Shown here: one piece after another, positions 24,001-34,488 of the stretch | How the letters are laid out: every line of letters starts with the position of its first letter | Numbering within the stretch: position 1 is the first letter of the stretch | From: Agrypnia vestita | Taxonomy: Eukaryota; Arthropoda; Insecta; Trichoptera; Phryganeidae | Assembly (NCBI GenBank): GCA_016648135.1 | Contig: JADDOH010002101.1 | Location: 1 to 64,000 of the forward strand | Length of the DNA stretch: 64,000 nucleotides | Direction of reading: 5' to 3' | The notes under the pieces: model-generated | What the model was told of the DNA's origin: nothing | What the model saw: only the letters and a program-made list of their open reading frames with translations | The model's database searches: none | Translations under genes and position numbers: made by a program

Positions 24001-27000
24001 CACTTCATCTACTTAATAAACTCATGAAGTGAAGTAATTTTAGTACTACAAAATTGTATCTACTACAACGACCTACAAGAAATATTTCATATTGAAAAGT
24101 GTACTACTACTAAATTTTCAAATCCATGGGGTGTTTTTTCAAATTCCGAAGATTTCATCATTTTGTGTCCAAAAACTTTTTAATCCGTGGGGAAGGAGGG
24201 ATTGTTTCGGTTTCCAGACTTATCTTCATTCGGCACCAAAAAAAATATTTCGACCATTATATACACATCAATACCTCCATCACTATTTATTTTTATCTAC
24301 ATCAACTTCACAAAAATATCGGCCAAAATTTTCAGATATTAAAAAGTCACACTTCAATTTAAAATCTATAGTGTGTAGTATGTAGTTCACTTCAAACGTG
24401 TGAAGTGTGCACTTCGATATTATAATTAGTATTATGTTGTAGTAAGTAATACAGAGCGAACCCATCACTAAAGCGCGGTCGCTAAAGCGAGAGATTTTCA
24501 TACATTGACCCTACGCTATGTGTCCCTGTTGCACGTGCACAATCAGCACAGGCACAGCGAGCGAGCGTGACAGCAACATAAATGCACGCGTGCGACAAGG
24601 ACACGTAGCGTAGGGTCAATGTACGAAAATCTCTCGCTTCAGCGACCGCGCTTTATTAGTAAGTTGGTTAAGTGGTAAGTTGGTGAAATATTTCATCTCG
24701 TAAGTTTATTCTTAACAGAGTTAGCGTAAGCTGCTCAAATCTTGCTGCTGCACGATCTGTTAGATCACGAGATATTCATTCATTAGACGAGGACAGTTCT
24801 GTCAAATTTAGAAATATTTCCATAACTTACCCAAAAAAAGACAAAATTCTTCAGAAATCTCAACAGAAGCTTGCCGCATGATCGTCTGATCCACTATGAG
24901 CAAGATGTAGGCCAGAATGAGGCCGGCCACGTAGCTCATGAGGGCCTTGCCGTGCAGGTTCCTCAGCTCGGGGACTATGGCGTACACGAGGAAGGTGGCC
25001 GCCAGGAATGGAAGAGATATCGTGAAGCCTAGAAAATGAAAAAGGCCAAATTATTTTTAGAAAAAATAACAGAAGAAGGTAAACAGAGGAAATGTTGGAT
25101 TACGGGAATCAAGAATTTCGGCATTGAATTTGTTTATTATCTTCTCGCTTGCCCAATTCCACAAGGATCCCATAAAGTAGTCATGTCCAAAACGTGATCG
25201 CGTGTATAAAAAAATTATAGTCCATATTTAAAGTTTAAAAAAATGATCACGATAAGAATGAAAACATTGTTAATTTTGATTATTCGTTTTTCTAGATGCC
25301 ATATATATATGCCATATGACAAAGTTGTACATTCCAAACTCCTAGAGAAACTTCTAATCAGCATTCATGAAGACCTACTTATATGGTTTTCCTCCTATAT
25401 CACCAACAGTAGTCAAACGATAGCAGTTAGCGGTTACAAGTCGGATTGGATGCGCGTCACCTCAGGTACTCCTCAAGGGTCACTTCTGGGACCACTCCTC
25501 TTCAATATCTACATTAATGACATCTCCAACTGTTTTTTTATATACGCATACACTATTGTTTTCAGACGACATGAAAATTTTCACTGCAATCAACAACATG
25601 GAGGACTGCCACAAACTACAAGCCGACTTGAATCGCTTTGACATCTACTACATCCATCACAACCTTCAATTAAATACTAAAAAATGCTCTATTATACAGT
25701 TTACTAAAAATAATAAACTTCTCCTAGTCTTTCAAAAATCAACCCCTTTCCAAGGCATCCGAAATCAGAGACCTTGGGATTATACTAGACTCAAAATTAC
25801 TTTTCGATAGACACATCGACCATGTTACATCCAAAGCAACTAAAATATTAGGCTTCATCCTTCGAGTATGTAAACAATTCAACAATCTAACCACAACGAA
25901 GACACTATACTTCTCGTATGTCAGGTCTAGAGTCGAATATGCCTCTCAAGTTTGGAAACCTAGATACAGCATCAATGTAGACAGTATTGAAAAAGTACAG
26001 AATCTATTTCTGAAATATCTAAACCTTTGTAGTTATCGAACTCAAACTAGTTTCGCTGAGTCTTCCAAGTTCTTCAACATTCGACCCTTAAATACTCGAA
26101 GAGATATAAACGTCGTCATTTTCCTTTACAAAATAGCAAATTCAAAAGTAGACTGCCCTGACCTATTTAGTTGACTACCCATTCGAGTGCCTACCAGAAC
26201 TGACGTCGCATTCAATCTTCCCTACTGCCACACAAACTCTAAACAGAATTGAATCTTCTACAGAGCCTCATCGCACTTCAACACATTTTTCAAAGAATCG
26301 ACATCTTCAACACGATAACCTATAAGATCAAAACATACATTTAACACATTGCGTAACTCTACATGGCCTTTCTTTAAACTTAATTAATTTTTATCACACA
26401 TATCTTATTCCCTATCCCACCTTCTCTATACAAAATCTATTTTCCCTTCCTTTCTATCCCCCTGGAAAAAATTTACCGTACTTTCCTCATGTATTAATGT
26501 ATATTTATATCTTTTTTAAAAACTCTTTCTTCCGTTGATCTTTTTATTGCATTTGTTAAATATGTCTTCTTATTCTGTTAAATACAATACATAGTATTTT
26601 TGGTTAATCAAGTTAATTCATATAATTGGCTTAATATTATTTTTATCTTTGTTTTGTTTCTTATGTTTTATTTCTTAGTATCAAATAAACTGTTTGAATT
26701 CCAAATAAAATAAAATATTATATTTCACGCCAATAATCATGAATATGTATATTTTATTATACTAATTTATATAGCGCCATTTTTGTAAAGATTTTACCTC
26801 AAGGGCGATGAATTGAACTCACGCCGAAGAAATCAACAAATTAATATTTAAATAAATAATAATAACTTTGTTATACACCACTTATATTTATTAAAAATCC
26901 AACCAGGTTTCGCTACTACCGTAGCTTCTTCAGGGATCTTAACCGTTGCTTCTTCAGGGATCTTAACCATAGCTTCTTCAGGGATCTTAAGCGTAGCTTC

Positions 27001-30000
27001 TTCAGGGATCTTAACTGATGGTAGTAGCGAAACCTGGTTGGATTTTTAATAAATATAAGTGGTGTATAACAAAGTCATTATTATTTATTTAATTATAATG
27101 TATCACCACCAAGTGTTTGCTTCCTTTGAAAATTAATATTTATTCTTAGAATTTTGACGAGACTTATTTTCTCTTAGAAACTCCGTAGAGCTCAAAAAAA
27201 AAAATTATTAAATGTGTTGACAATGCTTATATTCGAATCTTTATAAATGTCTGCACACGTAATTAAAAAGACAATTACGGAGGATTAGTCCGAGAAAAAC
27301 TCGCCTATGAAAAAAACAATGAATACGGCGTCATTATCATCGCCTGTGTCATCTTCCGGTTCATCTTCAGCACAGACGAGCGGCAGGTACTTGGTGGTCC
27401 AACCAGCATCCGTATAGCCCACCGGTGCTTCGGGGAAGGCATCCATGCAGTAGAACATCTGACTTACGATTCTGGGTTCAGGATAGAAGCCAGGAATATA
27501 AAGTTGGCCATTCTGGAAAGAAATAAAAGTTTAAAAGAAAGGAGAACACGAGCATTACTTCATAAATCAGTCCGATCAAGACCTTTAACCTTATATTAGT
27601 ATAAAACAGAATAGAACGCACACATTATTGATGAATCTTGCGTTTATCATCAATCTTCATTGACCTCCATATAGACGTACCAGTATAAATTGGCGTGCGA
27701 GGGAGGGCGTCCCTGTCGCGTAACAGAAGTTGTCAAGATGTAAATTTATTACACAGTACGTAATGTACAGAATATCCGGTGACCGATGTCAGAGCCTTTA
27801 ATAGAAATTTGGTCGGGCAACACTAAAGAACCAAACTAGTAATGGCGGCCGCTCTATCTGTCAACCTAACAAACGGTAATATCGGTCCATTATTTGCTTT
27901 TTAAAAAAAACTTTAATACTTCATTGGAAATTGTTCTTGCACCATTCCGGACTGTTTTTGATGTTTTGGACATAATAAATCAGTGTATATTGGAAATCAA
28001 GATGTCACAGCTCACGCTCAAATACAAGAATTAACTGAATGACAGAGCGAGGGGTTACCGCCGGGTGCATTTCCGGCAAACTCAAAATTGGATCGTTATA
28101 ATTTTTCATTAATTGTAACGCCCAATTAATTGAGACCTAACATGGTCAATATCAAATCAGCCAATCTCCGACTAAGAGGAGCCATTGTGCGCTCTACTAG
28201 ATTATACGCACTTCTGCCAAGAGCATTTGTAGCTGTAAGTAATGAATCGAGTCTAAAATGTCATGTCTCTAAAGTGTTGTATAACAAATAATCCTATCCT
28301 ATCATCCAGACCCACCCGTCCCCCATGTCATCAAAAATAAACGAAGCAAAGACCCCCTACTCCCCTTTGATGTTTAAGGATCATATACACATTGGCCGAG
28401 GTTGACCCTATGCGAGGTTGGCCCAATGTGTACTGGGGGTTTTGGCGCAGGTTGGCGAAGTTGTCGGATTTTCGAGCACACATCAAAAGAATAATGGCGT
28501 TGCTCAGCCGGTATCGGCCATTTTTTAGTTCGTCACCGTCCGCTGACCGGGGTGTACGTCTCTCGTGTTTCTGAGATCGCCGAAATGTCGCTACCGTGGA
28601 TGAATGCAGAGACATTCAAGTTTATTGAATTATTATTATGTAGTATGGACAGAAATTAATTATGAAAACAATGAATGAGTTTTATTTTTCAGATAATTTA
28701 GTTCGAAAGCTTTGATTTAGTCACATCTCTAAAATTATCACTATTTTTTAAAGTTTGATTCGTCAACCTATTGAAAATATAAAATAAATGTTAACATTAA
28801 TTATTTAAAAACATAAACAATAACAATATAAAGATAGACATAAAAATGTAGAATTAAAAGAAAAAATAAAACAATTCAATGAAATTAAAATGAGATATGG
28901 TTATTTTACACAATAGGCGATACAATAGGCAATATAATAATTTATAGAAGAAAAAATAAAATAATTAATATCAATTCAATAAAAACAATATACACAGAGT
29001 AAAAATATTTTTTAGAAATAATAATTATACTCAGCTAGCTGTAACCCATGACAGTACGTACTTTTACATTTCGGTTCCTAAGGAATAAGTATTTATTTAT
29101 TTATATAAAAAAGAAAAGAATAAAAAAAAACTATAAAGAATGAAAATAAAAAAAAGGAAACTATTTTTTTTTAAAACTACGCAAATATTTTTACTTAAGA
29201 AAATGAAAAAAAAAATACTTAAAAATTTTTAGGAAAATATTTTTTTTTTGCCCTATTGGATTTTTTAAAAGCAGTTGGCCTGTATTGTAGATATATCACG
29301 GGAAGATAAACTGCTTCTAACAAGTAGGCGATGGTGTTATCAGATAGATCATCGCAACACGTAAACTGTTAATAGCACCCGGAAGAAAATAGATCATAAT
29401 ACTCTCATCGCGGCTCTGCGGAAATTATTTTTTGTTTGCTTTCGTAGTATCGCTGCTAGCCACCGTCTGCACAGCATTGGTAGCAGCTTCGCTCCAACGC
29501 GGCGCGTTCCCGGAGAGGGAGATAAACTCAGATCAGAGAGAAATAGCAAAGATGAATTTCAAGCGATGAGCGACCATCGTAGCCCGGAATTACCCTTTCG
29601 GAATCCCTCGAGATTAGAATTTCCAATCCCGCGGGTCCCTACGGATCGGGATCCCGAATACTTTTGTGTTTTTATTTTATTTATAGAGCTGAATAGCAAT
29701 TAACGACAATGTCTTGCATTTTTATATCAGCAATTTTAATAAAATGTTCATTATTAATCTCATCATCGCATTAAAGTTTTTGTAGGCGTTTTTCTAAGCT
29801 TCGATCGATCAATGTAGTAGAGTAAAAACTACTAACTAGTAGTAGTTTTTATTACTATGTTAGGTTGATAAAATATAGCAAATATTATTCAAAGCTATTT
29901 TCATTGTTGTGACATGAACATACGTTTTAAGTACTCAATAAAAGCTCTATAGACATAAACAATTAAAAATACAAAACATAAAAAATGAACATTTTTGACT

Positions 30001-33000
30001 CATAATATAGGTGGGAATCTATCTGTAAAGAATTGTGGACTAGTTTAGTTTATTTTTTATTATTTGTTATTATTATTATTATTATTATTTTAATATTATA
30101 GAAACCTGCAAAGGTTTACTAATAAAATTTTTATGTGATATAGAAATATAATAATAATATAATTTAGATACAAAATCATTTTTTATAATTGGCCGAGTTT
30201 TAGCATTTTTGTCACATCTGTTTTGAATTTGTCAGTAGTCAGTTGTTTGGTCTGTTGTGGTAGGTCGTTGTATAGTTTTAATCCGTTGCAAATTAGTCGG
30301 GATTGTCCTGTTTTTGTTTTGGCGTGTGTTATGTGATAGTTTTGAGCCGTTCTAGTGTTGTGTTGGTGTTTTTCGTGTATTTTGTGTAATTTTATGTCTT
30401 AGTATTTTATTTCGTCATTTGCTAGTTTGTGAATGATTTTAAGTGTTTAGATTTTTATAATGCTTTCAATTTTGAATTGTTTAATAAAAATAATTAAAGA
30501 ATCCTTACTTACATTTGTTTAAATTGAGAATGACTTTTTAAATTGAGTCACTCAAATTTCTAAGTCATCTTCCAATTTAATTTTAGGAAAGACTAGCCTT
30601 ACCCACACTGGTGAAAATCACGGGACATAATAATTGTAGGATTTTGAAGCTGAAAATTAATGAATAGAAACCAGTGTCTTTTTTAATAGACTTTATTCGC
30701 TTAAACCTAAAAGTAAATATTATAATAATATAAAAACATCTGTGTAATTAGGTGACGCGACCCTTGAGTGTTGCCTGAGTCGCGCGTTGATTGACGTGTT
30801 GTCATCTTGGGCGCCCGAGCCTCATTTGCGGCGAGTCATCATCAGTGTTGGTGTTGTAATTCCAGCAAGTTACGGACGAAAGGACGGACGAACGTGCATT
30901 CTAAATTAGGAGAGTTGATTTATTATGACCGATAAATAATTTACTTCCAAAAAATAAAGAATTTGTTCTCATAACCTACTTTTTTGGTAAAAATGTATTA
31001 TTTTAAAAATGTCCTTAGGTTTTCACGGCCGTTCAGAATCTTCTGTGTATAGTTTTCCGGGATATTCTGCCGTGTATATGTGACCTCTCTGGACAATGTT
31101 TCGGAGCCCATTGCAGGGTCCATCATCAGGGCTGATGTGATGAGTGTGTGTTGAAGTGTAGGTTAAGTCTTAAGTGCAGGTTAAGTCTTGATGTAGTGTG
31201 TTGAGTATCTACTAACTGTAATCCGTTAGTAGATACTCAACACACTACATCAAGACACACACACCCTGCTTTCGATACGGTACTGCGATCCAGTACTTAT
31301 CCTTGGTAACTTGGTTGTTGGTAATGGTAAAACACAAACTTGGAGACACCCTGACTTCGGTACGGTATTGCAAGGCAATACTTAACCTACACATCAACAC
31401 ACACTCATCACATCAGCCCTGTGACGGACCCTGCAATGGGATCCGAAATTTTTTTACATGCTTGTTATAAGATCCCTTGAAATTAGAAAAAGTGCCAATA
31501 TTAATTCAAATATATTAAATAACTAGACAAAATTTGTGTACAACCCACTATTGAATATATTTCCACTTATGATTCCATCTCCTTCCGATGAAATTCCCTA
31601 ATTAATACCTCCAACTACCCCTCTCCTTACCCACCCCTTCCCCGTAACACACTTGCATGGTTTATCTATTTCAGTTTTATTACACAAACAATCCTGAAGA
31701 AGAAAACATTGTTCTCGAAACATGTTTTCAAAAGCTGATTAGATGATTCTGAATAGTCATTGCTATTAATTTAAACATCTTAGGTGCTCCTTAATTAATT
31801 ATAATATCGAAATTTCCTTAGGTTTTACCACCATTAAAATGATTGCAATAATTACAAATTAATTATAAATTCCAGATTTTTTTTAAAATATCATCCTTAT
31901 CTAGTCTTTCAATTCCCTTATGTTTATTGTTTATTTTCGTTAATCTGTGTACTTTTAATTTTAATTTTTACTGTGTTCACAGAGAATATAATAGCGTAGA
32001 GATGAACAAAACCCTTATTTATCGAGGAGATTGGGACACAGCGGAAGTATGTCCCCCCTTGCTTATATTTAAAATGCAACAAAAGTATTTTTTCTTGTAC
32101 ATTTAAATTCCTTAGTGAACAAAAAGTATTTTTTAACAATATACGTCTTTTTCTTTCATTTTTATTAACTTCATTCGAAACAAAGTCTCTTCAAGTAAAA
32201 ACATATTAAAGTGCAACTTATTTACTAAGACATACAAATTGTCAAGTGTAATTAGTATATCTTTTAAACAACCCAAACGTATTGGAATCAGCCCTAGACC
32301 ACGTACCAAGAAATTTACGTTTATGGTCTATGATTGTATCCTGATGAAGGGACCATTGTCCCCGAAACGTGTTGATTATTCAAAAAGTAAAGGTATACAC
32401 ATGCTTATTAGTGGCATGCTCATAAATCAACCAGCGGTTGATATTGGAGCATGCCACTAAGTGGCATGTTCATGACTAGCAATGTGCGTACACACACGCC
32501 ACTAATAAGCAAGGCCTAAAGAAGGTCGATACTGCGCATGCTCACGTGCCACTAATAAGCATGTGTATCAGTAGCTTAAAGCCTTAGATACACATGCTTA
32601 TTAGTAGCATGCCACTTAGTGGCATGTTCATAAATCACCCGGCGGTTGTATGGCTAGTGGCATGCTCATTACTAGCAATGTGCGTATACACATGCCACTA
32701 ATAAGCAAGGCCTAAAGACTGCGTGTGCTCACGTGCCACTAAATAAGCATGTATCTGTAGCTTAATGGTTTTATACAAAGCGTTTTCTTTTTATTAATAA
32801 AAATTTAAATCATCGAATATCCAATGATCAATAAGTTATCTCTTCATGGTGCATAAGACAAACTTACCGGTTGTAGGAAAAACCTGTCCTTCAAAGAAGC
32901 TGCCGCTGACGAATACGGATTCAGCGCGACTCTGCCATCTGTGCACGGATTGTCGAACACCAGACCGAAGAGGTAGTCGGCCTTCAGCACCGGCAGCTTC

Positions 33001-33368
33001 ATGTCCAGGGAGTACACCGGGGGCCTGAAGGGGCTCACCAGGGCGTCCTGGCTGTCGGCGCACCGCCTGCCCACCATCGCCTGCCCCAGCGGACAGCACT
33101 TCCTGATGCAGGGCTTGATGGAGCAGATGCAGCCTCTGGTGCGATTGGTTCCGTCTTCGTCCTCGTGGAGGAACCGCTGATCTTCCGAGTACACCAGCGC
33201 GTCGTGCATTATCAAACCAGACTTCAGCGCGACTCCCTCCGTTATGTCGATGCTCATGTAGAAGTCGCAAGGATCTTCGGCAGTTATAGACGACAGAAGA
33301 GCACACGTTAAGTATAAAAGTATCGAACTTTTTGAAATGTTTTTGTTTGTCGCACGTTTCAGTAACAT
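18015..33368 (-). CDS. mthl: Methuselah-like GPCR A (8 coding exons)
   Basis: Cell-surface class B (secretin-like) G-protein-coupled receptor of the arthropod Methuselah family; ligand unknown. Coding exons in order of translation: 32868-33368, 27305-27512, 24831-25028, 21578-21656, 20992-21179, 19649-19820, 18695-18880, 18015-18099. Together they give 1617 bp, 538 residues, with no internal stop and matching phases. A signal peptide (residues 1-30) precedes a 10-cysteine ectodomain with [15 protein letters not shown], the Methuselah signature. Seven membrane spans follow near 229-255, 266-282, 297-327, 342-365, 392-420, 450-473 and 478-500, with [26 protein letters not shown] and MGVNW motifs. 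The cytoplasmic tail is short. Intron 2 uses a GC donor. Introns carry many mobile elements absent from copy B. The start is the only ATG before the signal peptide, with an in-frame stop just upstream. Confidence 0.88.
18555..18665 (-). repeat. tRNA-derived SINE (copy A, shared with B)
   Basis: On the minus strand an A-box-like TAATCCAGTGAGCATGACT and a B box GGTTTCGATTCCC are seen in intron 7. The flank (AGGCGGCC...) recurs at 46130-46165 in copy B, so insertion predates the duplication. Confidence 0.45.
18695..18880 (-). CDS. mthl: receptor A exon 7 (TM6-TM7)
   Basis: 186 bp between a TTTTCTAG acceptor and GTAAAG donor. Encodes [16 protein letters not shown] and [18 protein letters not shown], the TM6-TM7 block of Methuselah receptors, ending in a basic KKNVRVLL. 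Confidence 0.88.
19126..19268. repeat. inverted repeat with hammerhead-like core (family 7, copy A only)
   Basis: Arms of about 55 bp (ACTTCACACAATGATACTTTAA and its complement) surround ACTGCATCATCTTCAG. On the minus strand the core reads CTGAAGA, hairpin GATGC...GCAT, then GAAAAC. Copy B lacks it (insert about 18962-19590 in A). Confidence 0.5.
19649..19820 (-). CDS. mthl: receptor A exon 6 (TM5 and third loop)
   Basis: 172 bp, acceptor TTTCCAG, donor GTAAGA. Encodes [20 protein letters not shown] (TM5) and a charged third intracellular loop ending NKEKQR. Confidence 0.88.
19895..20105. repeat. Penelope-like inverted remnants (family 1, intron 5 of gene A)
   Basis: A minus-strand remnant (19905-19960) and a plus-strand remnant (20015-20105, GGGATGGGATCCGAAATG) face each other. 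The first is also present in copy B at 46770-46845, so it is older than the duplication. Confidence 0.55.
20640..20770 (-). repeat. hammerhead-like repeat remnant (family 2)
   Basis: On the minus strand CCTAAAGAAGAGAACATTGT then TCTCGAAGAAG follows the family 2 pattern (compare 31694), with a changed CTGA and GAAAC. Confidence 0.4.
20992..21179 (-). CDS. mthl: receptor A exon 5 (TM4 and second outer loop)
   Basis: 188 bp, acceptor TTTGCCAG, donor GTAATT. Encodes the basic [11 protein letters not shown]4, and [19 protein letters not shown]. NxIRPxFG and CWF are family landmarks. Confidence 0.88.
21578..21656 (-). CDS. mthl: receptor A exon 4 (TM3)
   Basis: 79 bp, acceptor GTTCCAG, donor GTAATT. 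Encodes [20 protein letters not shown] and IWWTF, the TM3 signature. Confidence 0.88.
21684..22591. mobile_element. TTAA-flanked non-autonomous element (copy A only)
   Basis: GGGGGGGGTAAGGTT at 21684 and its complement ending at 22591 are flanked by TTAA (21680-21683 and 22592-22595). Inside are inner inverted repeats GGTGTCCATCATAACTT (21890) and AAGTTATGATGGACACC (22183). No transposase. Copy B has the uninterrupted site near 51330. TTAA targeting suggests mobilisation by a piggyBac-type enzyme. Confidence 0.75.
22600..23560. repeat. paired direct repeats in intron 3 of gene A
   Basis: Two pairs are seen: about 65 bp at 22707 and 22893 (CGTCAyCTC...AAACTTTCA...TCGCGCTTCAA), and about 100 bp at 23088 and 23268 (AAAATGCC...GAGAAAAGCAAA...TCTTTATCCTGGAAAAA), period about 180. 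The block 23447-23560 (GGGCAACACTAAA...GGTCCATTATTTGC) recurs at 27808-27900. No coding. Confidence 0.4.
23583..23740. repeat. inverted pair of hammerhead-like repeats (family 2)
   Basis: Head-to-head copies with outer arms AAACACAAATCACTTTGTT. Each has GGGAACATT(A/G)TTCT(C/T) followed by GAAA. The left copy (minus) reads GTGAAGAAGGGAACATTATT; the right (plus) reads CTTGAAGTAGGGAACATTGT then TCTTGAAACGTGG. Confidence 0.6.
24471..24653. mobile_element. MITE with ~65-bp inverted repeats and TA duplication
   Basis: AAGCGCGGTCGCTAAAGCGA at the left end matches the inverted right end (AAGCGCGGTCGCTGAAGCGA), continuing for about 65 bp. TA flanks both ends (24469-24470, 24654-24655). It fits a Tc1/mariner-type MITE; copy B lacks it. 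Confidence 0.7.
24831..25028 (-). CDS. mthl: receptor A exon 3 (TM1-TM2)
   Basis: 198 bp, acceptor TTTTCTAG, donor GTAAGT. Encodes [20 protein letters not shown], then LHGKALMSY and TM2. RNLHGK between TM1 and TM2 is a strong Methuselah mark. Confidence 0.88.
25243..26720 (+). mobile_element. LINE fragment, RT C-terminal half (intron 2 of gene A)
   Basis: Broken frames give a non-LTR reverse transcriptase: [20 protein letters not shown] then NDIS, a degraded catalytic box (YAYTIVF where (F/Y)ADD is expected), LGFILRVCK, and [17 protein letters not shown] near 25915. The 5' half, including the endonuclease, is absent, and the end is AT-rich. Jockey/CR1-like by motif order; exact clade not determined. 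Not in copy B. Confidence 0.7.
26870..27080. repeat. inverted hammerhead-like repeat with 4x24-bp array (family 3)
   Basis: The left arm (minus strand) reads CTGAAGA, hairpin GCTAC-GGTA-GTAGC, GAAACCTGGTT. The right arm at 27013-27037 repeats GGTAGTAGCGAAACCTGGTT in plus orientation. Between them a 24-mer (CGTAGCTTCTTCAGGGATCT then TAAC) is repeated four times at 26920-27015. Confidence 0.65.
27305..27512 (-). CDS. mthl: receptor A exon 2 (end of ectodomain, start of TM1)
   Basis: 208 bp. Acceptor TTTCCAG; the donor is GC (TAG then GCGAGT at 27304-27299), the only way to keep phase with exon 3. Encodes [24 protein letters not shown] and an acidic linker [16 protein letters not shown] before TM1. 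Confidence 0.85.
30190..30470 (-). mobile_element. LINE 3' end fragment
   Basis: The minus-strand frame reads ...[31 protein letters not shown] and [18 protein letters not shown], typical of the C-terminal tail of LINE ORF2 (GxxLYNxLP...FK). One in-frame stop is present. Confidence 0.5.
31011..31455. repeat. Penelope-like inverted element (family 1) with perfect palindrome
   Basis: Left end on minus strand (GTCCTTAGGTTTTCACGGCC at 31011; hairpin and CTGATGA at 31123-31129), right end on plus strand (CATCAGCCCTG at 31405, GGATCCGAAAT at 31440). In the middle, 31185-31216 and 31225-31256 are perfect 32-bp inverted arms around TGTAATCC. Copy A only. Confidence 0.65.
31692..31735 (+). ncRNA. hammerhead-like motif (family 2)
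   Basis: CTGAAGA at 31694-31700, A, hairpin GAAAAC-ATT-GTTCTC, GAAACATGT with ACATGT palindromic. Strand I pairing is not evident and there is one extra base after CTGANGA, so activity is doubtful. Confidence 0.4.
32338..32382 (+). ncRNA. hammerhead-like motif (family 4, shared by both copies)
   Basis: CTGATGA at 32341-32347, A, hairpin GGGAC-CATT-GTCCC, C, GAAACGTGT. The equivalent motif is at 60990 in copy B with changes in the stem. Confidence 0.45.
32392..32764. repeat. tandem fold-back element (copy A only)
   Basis: Two direct units (about 32396-32577 and 32588-32756), each built from nested inverted repeats of CACATGCTTATTAGTGGCATG type. In unit 1, TAGTGGCATGCTC (32409-32421) pairs with GAGCATGCCACTA (32447-32459), and the loop holds ATCAACC/GGTTGAT. 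Copy B passes straight from AAAAAGTA to GTGGTTTTATAC (61032-61050), showing the empty site. Confidence 0.65.
32868..33368 (-). CDS. mthl: receptor A exon 1 (signal peptide and ectodomain)
   Basis: 501 bp, 167 codons, phase 0 at the GTAAGT donor. Signal peptide [20 protein letters not shown]... ends near SSITA; then [14 protein letters not shown], one N-glycosylation site NRT, the cysteine-rich [20 protein letters not shown], and RFFLQP. Ten cysteines over exons 1-2 fit five disulphides known for this domain. Confidence 0.88.
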
Positions 33369-33493
33369 GATGATGTATTAAAATCACTAATTAATGCATT
33401 GAATAGATTCTTTAGAAACAAAACTATGTTCATTAATAAAACATTTTAAAACACTTTTCATAACTGGCATCACTGTTAGATATTTATTCTGAT

Positions 33494-33550
33494 AACTGAC
33501 CAAAAATAAACCATCGCTCCACTGGCTGTTCTTCAACTGAATTATATATA
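33494..33550 (-). promoter_or_regulatory. candidate core promoter, receptor A
   Basis: On the minus strand TATATATAAT (33550-33541) is followed by TCAGTT at 33540 and again at 33499 (arthropod initiator-like). The copy B equivalent has the two elements 30 bp apart; A has an insertion of about 20 bp between them. Confidence 0.3.
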
Positions 33551-33789
33551 TTTTCGCTCAGTTGGATCTGACATTTAACCACTAGCACTGATGAAACCGA
33601 ACGAGAATGCGAGTAAACACTCGATTCACAAATTACACCTAACGATAGGGTGGAGAAAAAACCGTGTCTACATATTTTTTCATTCCACATTATTTTGTTT
33701 TCAATTTATTTTATATTTTCGTATATACAGTTTATCAATATCAACTATTATGTATTAGAACTGTACTGGTATATTGGTGGGAAGCATTA

Positions 33790-33965
33790 ACACTGACAGT
33801 GAAGATGGCTGAAAAGCCGGACACATTTGAAAGAATCTGTGGACCGGCGAAGTAAAGGAGTCAGTGGCGCATTTGCCACAATAATGAACTGAAAAATATA
33901 AATCAGGCCCCTGGCATATCAACCCATATGTGAAGTTCCTCTGGTTGAAATGGGCTGAACATGTA
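33790..33965 (+). mobile_element. LINE 3' fragment, left part (split by mariner)
   Basis: Translation gives MAEKPDTFERICGPAK and LLWLKWAEHV with stops between, the ending of a LINE ORF2. It resumes at 35757 after the mariner. The unsplit paralogous fragment is at 62150-62690. Confidence 0.6.
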
Positions 33966-34488
33966 AAGAGTGTCTCAGTAAGAGTGCACTTTATCATTTT
34001 AAAATAAAAACACTCTTTAAGATCTTTATCTTTAATCTAATCTTTATCTTTAAGAGAGTTGTGATATTTTTTATTGGGAGTAAAGAAGACATGTTCCGTT
34101 TAAGTATGGAATAAAATATCCGGCAAATGACCCCCACGGCTCTTATAACAGGCCATTACTCTTTTCATGAAATTTTCCATGACTTTTTCATAGAAATGTG
34201 GCTGTATCTCACCGATGACGCGTTGGATCTCGGATTTGAGCTCAGGAATTGTTTCTGGTTTACTCGCATAAACCCTAGATTTCACAAAACCCCAAAGAAA
34301 AAAATCACACGGCGTTAAATCGCATGATCTTGGTGGCCAGTTGACATCAGAATTTCGTGAGATAATTTGTTTTGAAAATCGTTGCTGCAATAAATCGATT
34401 AAGAATGTTCTTAGGTTTTCACGGCCACTCAGAATCTTCAAGTTTGTGTTTACTGGGGTATTATGCCGTGTTGTTACGACCTTTCGGG

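Larger units (their letters stand above)
27513..32867 (-). other. intron 1 of receptor A
   Basis: A 5.35-kb intron filled with repeats listed separately. Also present: a GC-rich block at 28310-28615 of unknown origin, a (ATT)n tract at 30068-30092, and GC-rich non-coding sequence at 30750-30910. No further exon is supported; 28620-30060 is AT-rich with nothing recognised. Confidence 0.6.

Noticed and set aside
26920..27015. Possible CRISPR-like array
   Set aside because: The 24-bp units abut with no spacers and derive from a retroelement terminal motif; the genome is eukaryotic.
32836..33387. 183-residue minus frame overlapping receptor A exon 1
   Set aside because: It is a shadow frame; the overlapping frame has the signal peptide and cysteine pattern of the receptor and is conserved in copy B.
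33664..33855. 63-residue frame ending MAEKPDTFERICGPAK as a gene
   Set aside because: The recognisable end is a LINE ORF2 remnant, and the first part is 5' flank shared by both receptor copies.
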